Origin: G965230615 sp965230615
Lineage (GTDB): Bacteria > Pseudomonadota > Gammaproteobacteria > HTCC5015
Assembly: GCA_965230615.1 (NCBI GenBank)
Contig: OZ246012.1
Span: 3,658,001-3,722,000, forward strand
DNA length: 64,000 nucleotides
Direction: 5' to 3'
Below are positions 1-7,836 of this stretch, in pieces. Made by a program: the position numbers and the translations under genes. The notes under the pieces were generated by a model that searched no databases, had not been told where the DNA came from, and was given only the letters and a program-made list of their open reading frames with translations. Numbering within the stretch: the first letter of the stretch is position 1; every line of letters starts with the position of its first letter.

Positions 1-867
1 AAAGAAAAAGACAAAGCCGATGCTAAAATAAAAAAGCAGGCGGCCAAGGCGCAGGCAAAACAAGCAAAAGCGGCGAAAGATGCCCCGGAAAATCAGCCAC
101 ATGAAACTGAGAAAAAAGTCTATGTTATTGATTTTCAAGGAGATATCAAAGCGAGTGCTGTCGATAATTTACGTGAGGAGATTACGGCTTTACTCACCAT
201 CGCCAAGGCAGAAGATGAGGTTGTGCTCAGGTTGGAAAGCGGAGGGGGGATGGTTCATTCCTATGGTTTAGCCGCCTCGCAGCTCAAGCGGATAAAAGAT
301 CGAGACATTAAGCTTAGTATTTGTGTTGATAAGGTTGCTGCTAGCGGCGGCTATATGATGGCTTGTATCGCGGATGAACTGATTGCTGCGCCGTTCGCGG
401 TCATTGGCTCTATCGGAGTAATGGCCCAGTTGCCTAATTTTCACCGGCTGCTGAAAAAGCATGACGTGGACTTTGAGCTGCTCACCGCCGGTGAGCATAA
501 ACGTACCCTCACCATGCTTGGCGAGAATACCGATAAAGGTCGCGAGAAGTTTATGGAAGACTTAGAAGATACGCATGTCCTGTTTAAAGACTTTGTGCGA
601 ACTGAACGTGAGGTTGTTGATATTGACCAAGTTGCAACAGGTGAAGTCTGGTTTGGCTCACGTGCCTTAGAACGTAAATTGGTCGATAAGCTGCAAACCA
701 GTGATGAATGCATTAATCAGCACTGCGATTCAGCCCAGGTCTATGAAATCAAATATGTTCAGAAAAAGCCGTTGCAAGAGCGTATCGGCATGGCCGCACA
801 AGCAGCAGTCGATAAGCTGCTATTACGCTGGTATGAGCGAGCCACGAATAAACATTATTATCAGTAA
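1..867 (+). CDS. sohB: Protease SohB, 3' part (5' end outside window)
   Basis: Inner-membrane serine peptidase of the SppA/S49 family. The frame is open from base 1, so the N-terminal membrane segment and start lie upstream of the window. What is visible begins with a Lys/Ala-rich linker (KEKDKAD..), then the peptidase core: VYVIDFQGDIKAS, the RLESGGGMV strand, the nucleophile region KVAASGGYMMA and the general-base lysine region AGEHKRTLTMLGENT. These match the Ser-Lys dyad of SohB. The product ends at a TAA at 865-867 and is followed by an intrinsic terminator, so it ends its transcript. Family assignment is firm. Its physiological substrate is not known from the sequence. Confidence 0.93.
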   Translation, partial: KEKDKADAKIKKQAAKAQAKQAKAAKDAPENQPHETEKKVYVIDFQGDIKASAVDNLREEITALLTIAKAEDEVVLRLESGGGMVHSYGLAASQLKRIKDRDIKLSICVDKVAASGGYMMACIADELIAAPFAVIGSIGVMAQLPNFHRLLKKHDVDFELLTAGEHKRTLTMLGENTDKGREKFMEDLEDTHVLFKDFVRTEREVVDIDQVATGEVWFGSRALERKLVDKLQTSDECINQHCDSAQVYEIKYVQKKPLQERIGMAAQAAVDKLLLRWYERATNKHYYQ

Positions 868-881
868 ATAGCGGCTCATCT

Positions 882-909
882 AAAGGCCGGTAAGTGGCCC
901 GGCCTTTTT
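882..909 (+). terminator. Intrinsic terminator after sohB
   Basis: AAAGGCCGG at 882-890 pairs with CCGGCCTTT at 899-907, followed by a T-run. The left arm is preceded by few As, so it works best for the + strand, but it could also stop the convergent bactofilin transcript. Confidence 0.8.
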
Positions 910-974
910 GGGGCTAGAGGGTACGCATGTGGTTTGCGGTACCGTAGCAGATTGTGATGCGCGATGTTCTGGGC

Positions 975-1388
975 TTATTCTGCTATGCGCTGACCGCTAC
1001 CATTACGGAACTCTAAAACCTCATTCGAGTTAGCACCATTTTTAATGTTGATGCTGCCTTGAATGGTTGCGCCTTCGGCAACTTCAATAATTGCACCCGT
1101 TAGGTTACCTTTAACTCTGGCAGTATCTGCGACTTTGATTTTTGCTTTAGCAATCACGTCACCTTCGGCTTCTCCGGCGATGACTAAATCTTCGGCTTGA
1201 ATAGTACCTTTCCAAACAGCGCTATCTTCGAGTGTCAGATGGCCGCTAATATCGCAATCGCCTTCTACTTCGCCAAATACCACATAATTGCCACCACCAC
1301 TGAATTTGCCAACATGCTTAGAGCCAGCAGCAATAACGGTTGTTGCATTGCCCGACTCTGGGCCTGCGTCTTTGTTTCTCCAGGTCAT
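975..1388 (-). CDS. Bactofilin (polymer-forming cytoskeletal protein)
   Basis: This 137-residue protein has the bactofilin (DUF583) pattern of short beta-helix rungs rich in Gly/Val/Ala: GEVEGDCDISGHLTLEDSA, GTIQAEDLVIAGEAEG, then AKIKVADTARVKGNLTG and ATIQGSINI. Bactofilins self-assemble without nucleotide into filaments that often scaffold cell-envelope enzymes. It has a short N-terminal tail and a short Ser/Gly-rich C-terminal tail, and no membrane segment. It is monocistronic and convergent with sohB. Family assignment is confident. The partner process (shape, stalk, polarity) cannot be told from here, although mreBCD occurs later in the window. Confidence 0.92.
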   Translation of the reverse strand: MTWRNKDAGPESGNATTVIAAGSKHVGKFSGGGNYVVFGEVEGDCDISGHLTLEDSAVWKGTIQAEDLVIAGEAEGDVIAKAKIKVADTARVKGNLTGAIIEVAEGATIQGSINIKNGANSNEVLEFRNGSGQRIAE

Positions 1389-1573
1389 GATTATCTCCTG
1401 TCAATAAAGGGTTGTTAAACGCTCAATTGGCCAAAACCAGATGATTTTGGCTGATTTCCATAAAACCTATCGGCCAATAGTGTGGAGAACTTAAAAAATG
1501 TGATGAACTTGCCAAGGTTGACAAAAGATAATGCGGCAAATGGTCAGTTTGGTGCTCAAAGCAGTGTGGGGGC

Positions 1574-1601
1574 ATAAAAAAAGCGGGCTGTTTGCCCGCT
1601 T
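1574..1601 (-). terminator. Intrinsic terminator, minus strand
   Basis: AAGCGGGC at 1581-1588 and GCCCGCTT at 1594-1601 form a stem. Read on the minus strand it is followed by seven Ts (1574-1580). It lies 130 bp beyond another minus-strand terminator, which suggests a short transcript between the two. Confidence 0.7.
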
Positions 1602-1699
1602 GGTCCTTCCCACCTTAAACCTTGTGATTGATTTTCTTATGTGTTGATAGGGCTTATCGTCACCATTAATAGCCTGTCTCTAACTGTTTAATAAACTGG

Positions 1700-1815
1700 G
1701 GGCGAGTCCTGCCGTGGCCGGCTTAGGAAGAAAAAACCTGAAATCCACCTCCCAGAAGGGCAGTTCTGGAAGGCTGGGTGTTGGATTTCAGGCGTCCTGG
1801 GAGACTCGGTGCGCT
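1700..1815. other. Structured non-coding region in the 1389-1821 gap
   Basis: The 433-bp gap between bactofilin and the next gene has no convincing ORF. An outer pair CGAGTC (1703-1708)/GACTCG (1803-1808) brackets the long hairpin described at 1731-1792. I do not recognise it as 6S RNA, SRP RNA, tmRNA or a known riboswitch. On the + strand a weak promoter-like pair TTGATA/TAATAG with a 17-bp gap sits upstream near 1642-1670. The strand of any RNA is uncertain. Confidence 0.35.
1731..1792 (-). terminator. Long-stem intrinsic terminator, minus strand
   Basis: CCTGAAATCCA at 1737-1747 pairs perfectly with TGGATTTCAGG at 1782-1792, and an inner CCCAG/CTGGG extends the stem. On the minus strand the hairpin is followed by six Ts (1731-1736), as expected for a terminator of the small gene at 1822-2142. 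The stem is unusually long for a simple terminator. Confidence 0.6.
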
Positions 1816-1821
1816 TGTGGT

Positions 1822-2142
1822 TTAATGAATATGGTAAAATGCTTTATCAGGCAGCCCTAGCAATGGTAGCTGCTTATTAGACTTCTTCGATGTTTTAGTG
1901 AAATCTAATAAGGTATTATGCTTGCTCTCTGGGTGCTCATCCGTCCAAAGGCGTTCGTCCAGTCGTGGTAACTCAACGTCGTCGTATACAAGACCAATTG
2001 CGGTTTTAGAGTTGCTCATGTTGTTTTCCATTGCCTCATTAGCGTTTGCGTTGTGCAGACAGAATAAGGAAGCTGATAACATGATTAAACCGCCCATACA
2101 CATTGTAAGTAACACAAAAACTAACATTGGCTTATCTCTCAA
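1822..2142 (-). CDS. Small hypothetical secreted protein
   Basis: This 106-residue protein has a clear N-terminal signal peptide or membrane anchor (MRDKPMLVFVLLTMCMGGLIMLSASLF), then a polar region with Lys/Ser/Asp. I recognise no family. It stands alone between two non-coding stretches and is followed by a minus-strand hairpin terminator, which supports its being transcribed. No strong ribosome binding site was seen. Treat as probable but unproven. Confidence 0.5.
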   Translation of the reverse strand: MRDKPMLVFVLLTMCMGGLIMLSASLFCLHNANANEAMENNMSNSKTAIGLVYDDVELPRLDERLWTDEHPESKHNTLLDFTKTSKKSNKQLPLLGLPDKAFYHIH

Positions 2143-2266
2143 ATTTAGTTTGCTTGATGTAGATAATGCAGTTTTGGGGCCAGTTTTTATAAATTTATAA
2201 AAATCAGTTACTTAAGGTTTTTTGAGAGAGTCTGATAGGGGTAAATCTAGGGGTGTTTGTAGGAAA

Positions 2267-2296
2267 GTCGTCAGTTTTTGCGGAAAACTCGACGAC
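2267..2296. repeat. 12-bp-arm hairpin in intergenic gap
   Basis: GTCGTCAGTTTT at 2267-2278 pairs with AAAACT-C-GACGAC at 2284-2296 with one bulged base and a 5-nt loop. A partial echo (AAAACTGAC) follows near 2311. There is no T-run, so it is not a standard terminator. It sits between divergent or parallel minus-strand genes and has no assigned role. Confidence 0.5.
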
Positions 2297-2386
2297 GAAT
2301 GTAGGACAAAACTGACAAATAAGGCTAAGTGGACTTACTAGGCGTCGGTATTGACTACAGCTGATATTATGTCTTTAAAAGTGATG

Positions 2387-2725
2387 TCAGATCGATGTTT
2401 TGGCGACAGCGTGCTTTTGCCACTGATGCAAGGTTAAATCAATACGGCCGTCTCGCAACATAATGCCTTCATCTAATAGCAGTGAACGTTGTTTTTTGTA
2501 TTGCCAGCTATCTTCAGGAAAAGAGATGCGGCCTTTTGCGTTGATAACACGATGCCATGGTGTCCCGTCAGGGCAGTTATGCAGAGCATAACCCACTAGG
2601 CGAGCGCCATGTTTAAAGCCAGCCAGCTTGGCGATTTGGCCGTAAGTAGCAACACGTGCAGTTGGGATCTGGTTGATCACCTGCCAAATTCGTTCGTAGG
2701 CATTAGTCTGGTTTTTGTCTATCAT
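2387..2725 (-). CDS. atl: Alkyltransferase-like protein (ATL, YbaZ/Atl1 type)
   Basis: A 112-residue homologue of the DNA-binding domain of O6-methylguanine-DNA methyltransferase. The helix-turn-helix (RVATYGQIAKLAGF.. ARLVGYALHNCP) is present, but the alkyl-acceptor motif PCHRV is PWHRVI, with Trp for Cys, the diagnostic feature of ATL proteins. ATLs cannot transfer the alkyl group. They bind O6-alkylguanine and flag it for nucleotide excision repair. It is single-gene and divergent from the 2872 gene. Family is firm. Confidence 0.9.
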   Translation of the reverse strand: MIDKNQTNAYERIWQVINQIPTARVATYGQIAKLAGFKHGARLVGYALHNCPDGTPWHRVINAKGRISFPEDSWQYKKQRSLLLDEGIMLRDGRIDLTLHQWQKHAVAKTSI

Positions 2726-2871
2726 GCTGGCCTGTTTTGTTTATAAAGTGTTGTAAATCATAAGCGCTGGCATAGTTTACACGTTTTGTTATTCACCTAT
2801 TGGAAAGATGTATTGGCAGGTTCGATATACGTTAAGTTCAAACATGATGAGCTGGGAGTCGAAAAAGTTCT

Positions 2872-4446
2872 ATGGGTACTACAATGAAATGGCTGTTATT
2901 TGTGAGTGTGCTATGGCTGTCAGCTGTGCAGGGTTTATCAACAGCACTGGCGGCTCCACCCCTGCCTGAGGATGATTTGCAAAGAGTGAAGAAGGCCTAT
3001 TCGCTGGCGTTAAGGGTTTATAAAGAGACTAAGGATGCTGCTGGCGGTGTTAAGTCATTGGAAGAGTCTGCAGTATCAAAGCTGTTAAAAGGCCGCCCGG
3101 ATAATATGGACATGGAACTCTATATTAGTATCCTCGAAGATTATGCCGCCTTACTGGTGGGCGTGCCTGAGCGAAAAATGGAAGCAGCACCATTATTAAA
3201 GCTGGTGATCGAGGCTGACAAAAGTCGTTATTCAGCCTACCGCAGCTTAGGTGATTTGTATTACCAACTCTATCAACAGCAACCTGAGGCCAAATACCAG
3301 TCTTTGTATCAGGCTGCTTACCGTAAATATATAAGCTGGCTTCGCGAGTTACAGGTTGGGGTAGCATTGCCTACGCATATTATTGACTCTGTCTATGCTG
3401 AACAAGCACAAACAGCTTGCAGCTTATCGCGCTATCTATTAGACGAAAAACAGTTTTTTGATTTGAATGAGCTGCTTAACCCTGAAACGCATATAGAAAT
3501 CTTGGCAAAAAACTCTGAAGCGAGTGCCAGTGAAGCGCTAAAGCGCGGCGGTACTTTTTCCAGCCTGATTCAGTCGGGGGTGGAAGGGGTGCAAAAATCC
3601 TTTATTGATATCGATAATGATGGCAATGATGAGCTGCATTATTCAGTGAATGCGGGTTTGGGGGATTGTTATCGACATCTATTTTACAAAACAGGGGCTG
3701 CAGGTTATGAGGTTTTTAGTAACCCCTTATTAGATGAATATTTCAAGATGGGCCGTATTTGTGGGCAAAGTAAACTGTCGGTGTTACGGTTTAAAGGTAA
3801 GAATTACTTACTCGAACAGCAGTTTGCTGCAGCCGATAAAATGACATTTACCTTATTCGACTTAAAGCCTGATGGTGGCCATGAAGTATTATGTACATTA
3901 TTGCCATCGAGTCATTTACAAAAAAGCTTACAGAAAAATTGCGATACGTCGATTTGTAATACGTTGGCATCAAACATAGATGGCATTATTGCGGCTGAAG
4001 GCCAGAATGGTGTTGAGTGGCTGGAAAATGACATCGCATCTCTGAATTATGCTACAGCCGTGATGAATGATCCAGCCTTGCAGGCATTTACACAAAGCCA
4101 GCATCAATATTGGGTGGATTTAAATAATGATGGCCAGCTTGAATTGATTGCGAGACTTTGGCGTCAAACCGAAGCAGGATTGCAATATGAATATCGTTTG
4201 TTTTCGAAAGCGGGCGATGTCTTAGTGGCCATGCCAATACCGGAGAACGCAGCTGCGTTGGGTATGGATGCTCGCAGCTGGTTTTTTGTGAGCAATGATA
4301 ATGCGCAGAACTATATGGTATTGTACAAAGTGATAGAAAGAATTAGCATCGAAGGTGAGTCGTCAATCTTGTACCAGCTAGATATCTTGCACTGGAGTCC
4401 TACTGGCTTGAAGTCAATTGGGCAAATCAGTGTGCAGCAGCAATAA
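2872..4446 (+). CDS. Exported hypothetical protein with two Asp-rich calcium-binding-like loops
   Basis: A 524-residue protein with a signal peptide (KWLLFVSVLWLSAVQG..ALA) and an otherwise soluble, helical N-terminal half that resembles TPR-like packing around residues 75-160. Two short loops, DIDNDGNDELHY near residue 245 and DLNNDGQLELIA near 420, look like FG-GAP/dockerin-type calcium-binding turns within beta repeats. No family is recognised. A second ATG at 2884 is an alternative start with the same signal peptide. It lies 52 bp upstream of maeB and reads the same way, but no functional link is evident. Confidence 0.75.
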   Translation: MGTTMKWLLFVSVLWLSAVQGLSTALAAPPLPEDDLQRVKKAYSLALRVYKETKDAAGGVKSLEESAVSKLLKGRPDNMDMELYISILEDYAALLVGVPERKMEAAPLLKLVIEADKSRYSAYRSLGDLYYQLYQQQPEAKYQSLYQAAYRKYISWLRELQVGVALPTHIIDSVYAEQAQTACSLSRYLLDEKQFFDLNELLNPETHIEILAKNSEASASEALKRGGTFSSLIQSGVEGVQKSFIDIDNDGNDELHYSVNAGLGDCYRHLFYKTGAAGYEVFSNPLLDEYFKMGRICGQSKLSVLRFKGKNYLLEQQFAAADKMTFTLFDLKPDGGHEVLCTLLPSSHLQKSLQKNCDTSICNTLASNIDGIIAAEGQNGVEWLENDIASLNYATAVMNDPALQAFTQSQHQYWVDLNNDGQLELIARLWRQTEAGLQYEYRLFSKAGDVLVAMPIPENAAALGMDARSWFFVSNDNAQNYMVLYKVIERISIEGESSILYQLDILHWSPTGLKSIGQISVQQQ

Positions 4447-4498
4447 AAAAACCTATATAGCAGTTGTGTTACTAAAAACATAAAGGAATGTTGACATA

Positions 4499-6784
4499 AT
4501 GCCTGACAAATTTGACCAAGACGCCCTTGATTATCATCGCTTTCCTAAACCGGGTAAGCTTGAAATAAGGCCTACTAAGAAAATGGTCAACCAGCGCGAT
4601 TTATCGCTGGCTTATTCGCCGGGAGTGGCCGCGGCCTGTCGCTTAATTGCTGAAGATCCGAGTAAAGCCGCTGAAATGACCGCACGTAGTAATCTGGTTG
4701 CGGTAATTAGTAATGGCACCGCTGTATTGGGTCTGGGAGCGATTGGACCTCTGGCCTCCAAACCTGTGATGGAAGGTAAAGCGGTACTATTCAAAAAATT
4801 CTCTGGTATTGATGTATTTGATTTAGAAGTTGATGTGACCGATGTTGATCGATTTGTCGATGTGGTGGCTGCCTTGGAGCCAAGCTTTGGTGGTATCAAC
4901 TTAGAAGACATTAAAGCACCAGAATGCTTTGAAATAGAACGGCGCTTACGTGAGCGTTTAAATATCCCAGTATTTCATGATGACCAGCATGGTACAGCAA
5001 TTTGTGTCGCCGCAGCAGTGCGAAATGGTTTGCGGCTGAGTGAACGCAAAATAGAAAACATTCAGCTGGTGTGTACAGGCGCAGGCTCTGCCGCATTGGC
5101 CTGTTTGAATTTGCTGGTGAGTATGGGCTTGCGTAAGGAAAATATCCGCGTTTGTGATTTAGATGGTGTTGTGTATCAGGGACGACAGGTGGGTATGGAT
5201 CAGTACAAAGCCCAGTTTGCAGTAGATACCGATGCGCGCACTTTAGACGATGTGATTGACGGTGCTGATGTGTTCTTAGGGTTGTCAGGACCGGGTGTGT
5301 TGAAGCCTGAGCAAGTGGCGCGCATGGCCGATGCACCGATGGTACTGGCCTTGGCTAATCCAGAGCCTGAAATCAGACCTGAAGCAGTGCTGGCCGTTAA
5401 ACCTAATGCGATTATTGCTACAGGGCGCTCTGATTACCCGAATCAGGTGAATAATGTCTTGTGCTTTCCCTTTATTTTTCGTGGTGCACTGGATGTCGGT
5501 GCAACCACAATTAATGAGGCGATGAAAATAGCCTGTGTTGAAGCTTTGTCTGATTTGACGATGGCGGAGTCGTCTGAGTTGGTGGCAAATGCTTATGGGG
5601 GCAAACAGTTTTTCTTTGGCCCTGATTATATTTTGCCTAAACCTTTTGATCCACGCTTAATGACGACAGTGCCATTACGTGTAGCGCAAGCCGCGATGGC
5701 CAGTGGTGTTGCGACCCGCCCGATTGATGACTTTGAAGCTTATGAAGATCAGTTAGAAAGTTTTATCTACCGCACTGGCATGGTTATGCGGCCGGTATTT
5801 GAGCGTGCGATTGCCAACCCACGTCGGGTGATTTATGCCGAGGGTGAGTCAAAGCGCGTGTTGCGAGCAATACAAGTGTTGGTCGATGATGGAATATGTA
5901 AGCCTATCTTGATCGGTCGACGTTATCGAATGTTAGAGATTATTCAGTCTATTGGTTTACGTATTACGCCCGATAAAGACTTTGAAGTGTTGGATCTTAA
6001 TGAAAACCCTGATTTTGAACGTGACTGGTCGTTACTTTATGAATTGAATCAGCGCCAGGGTTTATCGCCATCTCATGCTAAAACACTGGTGCTTAAAAAC
6101 CCAACCGTTGTTGCAGCGCTTAAAGTGCAGCAAGGTGATGCAGATGCACTTATCTGCGGTATGTTTGGTGCGTTTGCTGAGCACCTGCAGCACCTGCAGC
6201 GTGTTTTTGAAATGCGTCGCACAGCCAGTGGTTGTTCGACAGTTAATTTGCTGGCAATGGAGCATGGCAACTTTTTTATTACTGATACTCAGGTAACCTA
6301 TGAGCCGAAGGCTGAGCATCTGGCTGAAACTGCTATTTTGGCGGCAGATATCGTGAATCGCTTTGGTATCACACCTAAAATTGCTTTATTGTCGCATTCT
6401 AATTTTGGTAGCTCTCAGCATGATTCGGCAGCAAAAATGCGTAAAGCATTAGCCATTTTGCTGGAGAGAGCACCGCACTTGCATGTTGAAGGCGAGATGC
6501 AGGCTGACTCAGCACTCTCCGAGGTAATACGACATCATATTTTTCCAAACTCCAATTTGCAGGGGGCAGCGAATTTATTGGTCATGCCTAATCTTGATTC
6601 GGCCAATATAGCGTATAACCTTTTGAAGAGTTTAGGTGAGGGTGTGGCGGTTGGTCCTATTCTGGTCGGTCTGAATAAACCGGGGCATATATTAACACCG
6701 AGCATGACAGTAAGAGGTATTGTTAATATGAGCGCTATTGCAGTCGTTCATGCGCTCGATGTTGAAGGTGATAAACATCGATAA
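4499..6784 (+). CDS. maeB: NADP-dependent malic enzyme MaeB (malic enzyme-phosphotransacetylase fusion)
   Basis: Decarboxylates malate to pyruvate with reduction of NADP+. The 761 residues match the usual length of the MaeB class. The N-terminal ~430 residues carry the malic enzyme domain (SLAYSPGVAAACR, the metal/substrate motif FHDDQHGTAICVAAA, the nucleotide-binding CTGAGSAALA). The C-terminal ~330 residues are phosphotransacetylase-like (RVIYAEGESKRVLRA, SHSNFGSS, the NIAYNLLKSLG end), a domain that is regulatory rather than catalytic in this family. AAAGGA precedes the ATG at a good distance. Its role is C4-to-C3 flux and NADPH supply. Confidence 0.97.
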   Translation: MPDKFDQDALDYHRFPKPGKLEIRPTKKMVNQRDLSLAYSPGVAAACRLIAEDPSKAAEMTARSNLVAVISNGTAVLGLGAIGPLASKPVMEGKAVLFKKFSGIDVFDLEVDVTDVDRFVDVVAALEPSFGGINLEDIKAPECFEIERRLRERLNIPVFHDDQHGTAICVAAAVRNGLRLSERKIENIQLVCTGAGSAALACLNLLVSMGLRKENIRVCDLDGVVYQGRQVGMDQYKAQFAVDTDARTLDDVIDGADVFLGLSGPGVLKPEQVARMADAPMVLALANPEPEIRPEAVLAVKPNAIIATGRSDYPNQVNNVLCFPFIFRGALDVGATTINEAMKIACVEALSDLTMAESSELVANAYGGKQFFFGPDYILPKPFDPRLMTTVPLRVAQAAMASGVATRPIDDFEAYEDQLESFIYRTGMVMRPVFERAIANPRRVIYAEGESKRVLRAIQVLVDDGICKPILIGRRYRMLEIIQSIGLRITPDKDFEVLDLNENPDFERDWSLLYELNQRQGLSPSHAKTLVLKNPTVVAALKVQQGDADALICGMFGAFAEHLQHLQRVFEMRRTASGCSTVNLLAMEHGNFFITDTQVTYEPKAEHLAETAILAADIVNRFGITPKIALLSHSNFGSSQHDSAAKMRKALAILLERAPHLHVEGEMQADSALSEVIRHHIFPNSNLQGAANLLVMPNLDSANIAYNLLKSLGEGVAVGPILVGLNKPGHILTPSMTVRGIVNMSAIAVVHALDVEGDKHR

Positions 6785-6894
6785 TGTTATAAGCTGAATC
6801 GAGCCGTTAAGCCTGATCTTTGGTTTATACAGTCTTGGTATTCTCTCTTGTTCTCTTTAAGGGAATTTTTATTTCTCATTTCACTCTCTAGTGT

Positions 6895-6916
6895 CTGTAT
6901 TGCGTCTGCAATACAG
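6895..6916. repeat. Perfect 9-bp hairpin downstream of maeB
   Basis: CTGTATTGC (6895-6903) and GCAATACAG (6908-6916) form a perfect stem with a 4-nt loop. There is no T-run. It lies between maeB and the next gene on the same strand and may stabilise an mRNA end or be a regulator site. Confidence 0.45.
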
Positions 6917-6982
6917 TAGCTGTGTTTCTGGTTAGTTTATTGCTGACCTATACGTGGCTTATATAACCAAAGGGTGATGTTA

Positions 6983-7711
6983 ATGAAAAGTGTAATGCTT
7001 GGGATTGTCTTATTGCTGTCGATGTTTAATTCGATTGATGTGCTGGCGAAAGAAAAACGATACGATTTTAATGTGCATCTGTCGGCAGATAAAGTATATC
7101 AAATGAGCTGGGTGTCGGGTGATGCCGAGCTTCGTCAAAAGCTGCTTAGGCGAATGCGCGGCTTGGCAAAGTATTTTTATGGGGATGTATTATTTGCTGC
7201 AAATGTCAATCAGCGTTATGAATCAACATTTCGATCAGAGGTGGTTGTTTTAATCGAGTGGCCTAACCCCTATATCGCAAGAAAGGGTTATTATTTTATG
7301 CGGCAGTTTACTGACTTGGAAGTTAATACTACTTTTGGTCGTTTGCCATTAGAAGATGGTTTGTTTGGCCCGGCCGAGTTTGATAAGCAAGTGGTGTTTG
7401 ATAGCGAGCGACTTTATGAGGCGATTGCTTTTAGACTGACTAATCCTGCCGAGCTGATTAAGTTTAATCAACAGGTATTTCCAAAAGCGCAAAGTGAATA
7501 TGGGCAGCGCTTTGCCCTGATATTAGCAGCGGTGCCTGATTTACCGAATGATAATGACTTTAGTATGTTGGGTGTTGTTGAATGGGGTTCGCGTGAACGT
7601 TTTGATACCTGGATGACGCGAGAACCAGTATATGCTGATAATATAACGTTGCGTAATGCTGGGGCCGATCGCTTAAACCTTTTCGCGACGACGCCTTATT
7701 GGGTTTATTAG
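6983..7711 (+). CDS. Exported hypothetical protein with two EthD/DUF1330-like repeats
   Basis: A signal peptide (MKSVMLGIVLLLSMFNSIDVLA) precedes about 220 residues that look like two ferredoxin-like alpha-beta repeats: each half has an MRGLAKYFYGDVL- or VFPKAQSEYGQRF-type helix, a VVLIEWPN or VVEWGSRERFDTWM strand-helix and a short tail. That layout is typical of dimeric alpha-beta barrel (DUF1330/EthD-like) proteins, but the assignment is tentative. The ATG at 6983 is chosen because AGGG at 6971-6974 lies 8 nt before it, though GTG 6974 and ATG 6977 are in frame. No operon partners. Confidence 0.65.
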   Translation: MKSVMLGIVLLLSMFNSIDVLAKEKRYDFNVHLSADKVYQMSWVSGDAELRQKLLRRMRGLAKYFYGDVLFAANVNQRYESTFRSEVVVLIEWPNPYIARKGYYFMRQFTDLEVNTTFGRLPLEDGLFGPAEFDKQVVFDSERLYEAIAFRLTNPAELIKFNQQVFPKAQSEYGQRFALILAAVPDLPNDNDFSMLGVVEWGSRERFDTWMTREPVYADNITLRNAGADRLNLFATTPYWVY

Positions 7712-7746
7712 TTACCCTGATGTTGTGCTGAGCTTTGTCAGATTGA

Positions 7747-7782
7747 AAACGATGAGCCTGTTGGGCGATAGGCTCATCGTTT
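7747..7782. terminator. Bidirectional hairpin between convergent genes
   Basis: AAACGATGAGCCT (7747-7759) and AGGCTCATCGTTT (7770-7782) form a perfect 13-bp stem in the gap between the plus-strand 6983 gene and the minus-strand fadE. The arms end in A-run/T-run, as in shared terminators. Confidence 0.75.
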
Positions 7783-7836
7783 GCTGCGACTAGATGTGGC
7801 TGAATATGAATGGGCTTGAGAAACCTTTTGATTGTT

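Noticed and set aside
1700..1815. Identity as 6S, SRP or tmRNA
   Set aside because: The diagnostic conserved cores of these RNAs are missing.
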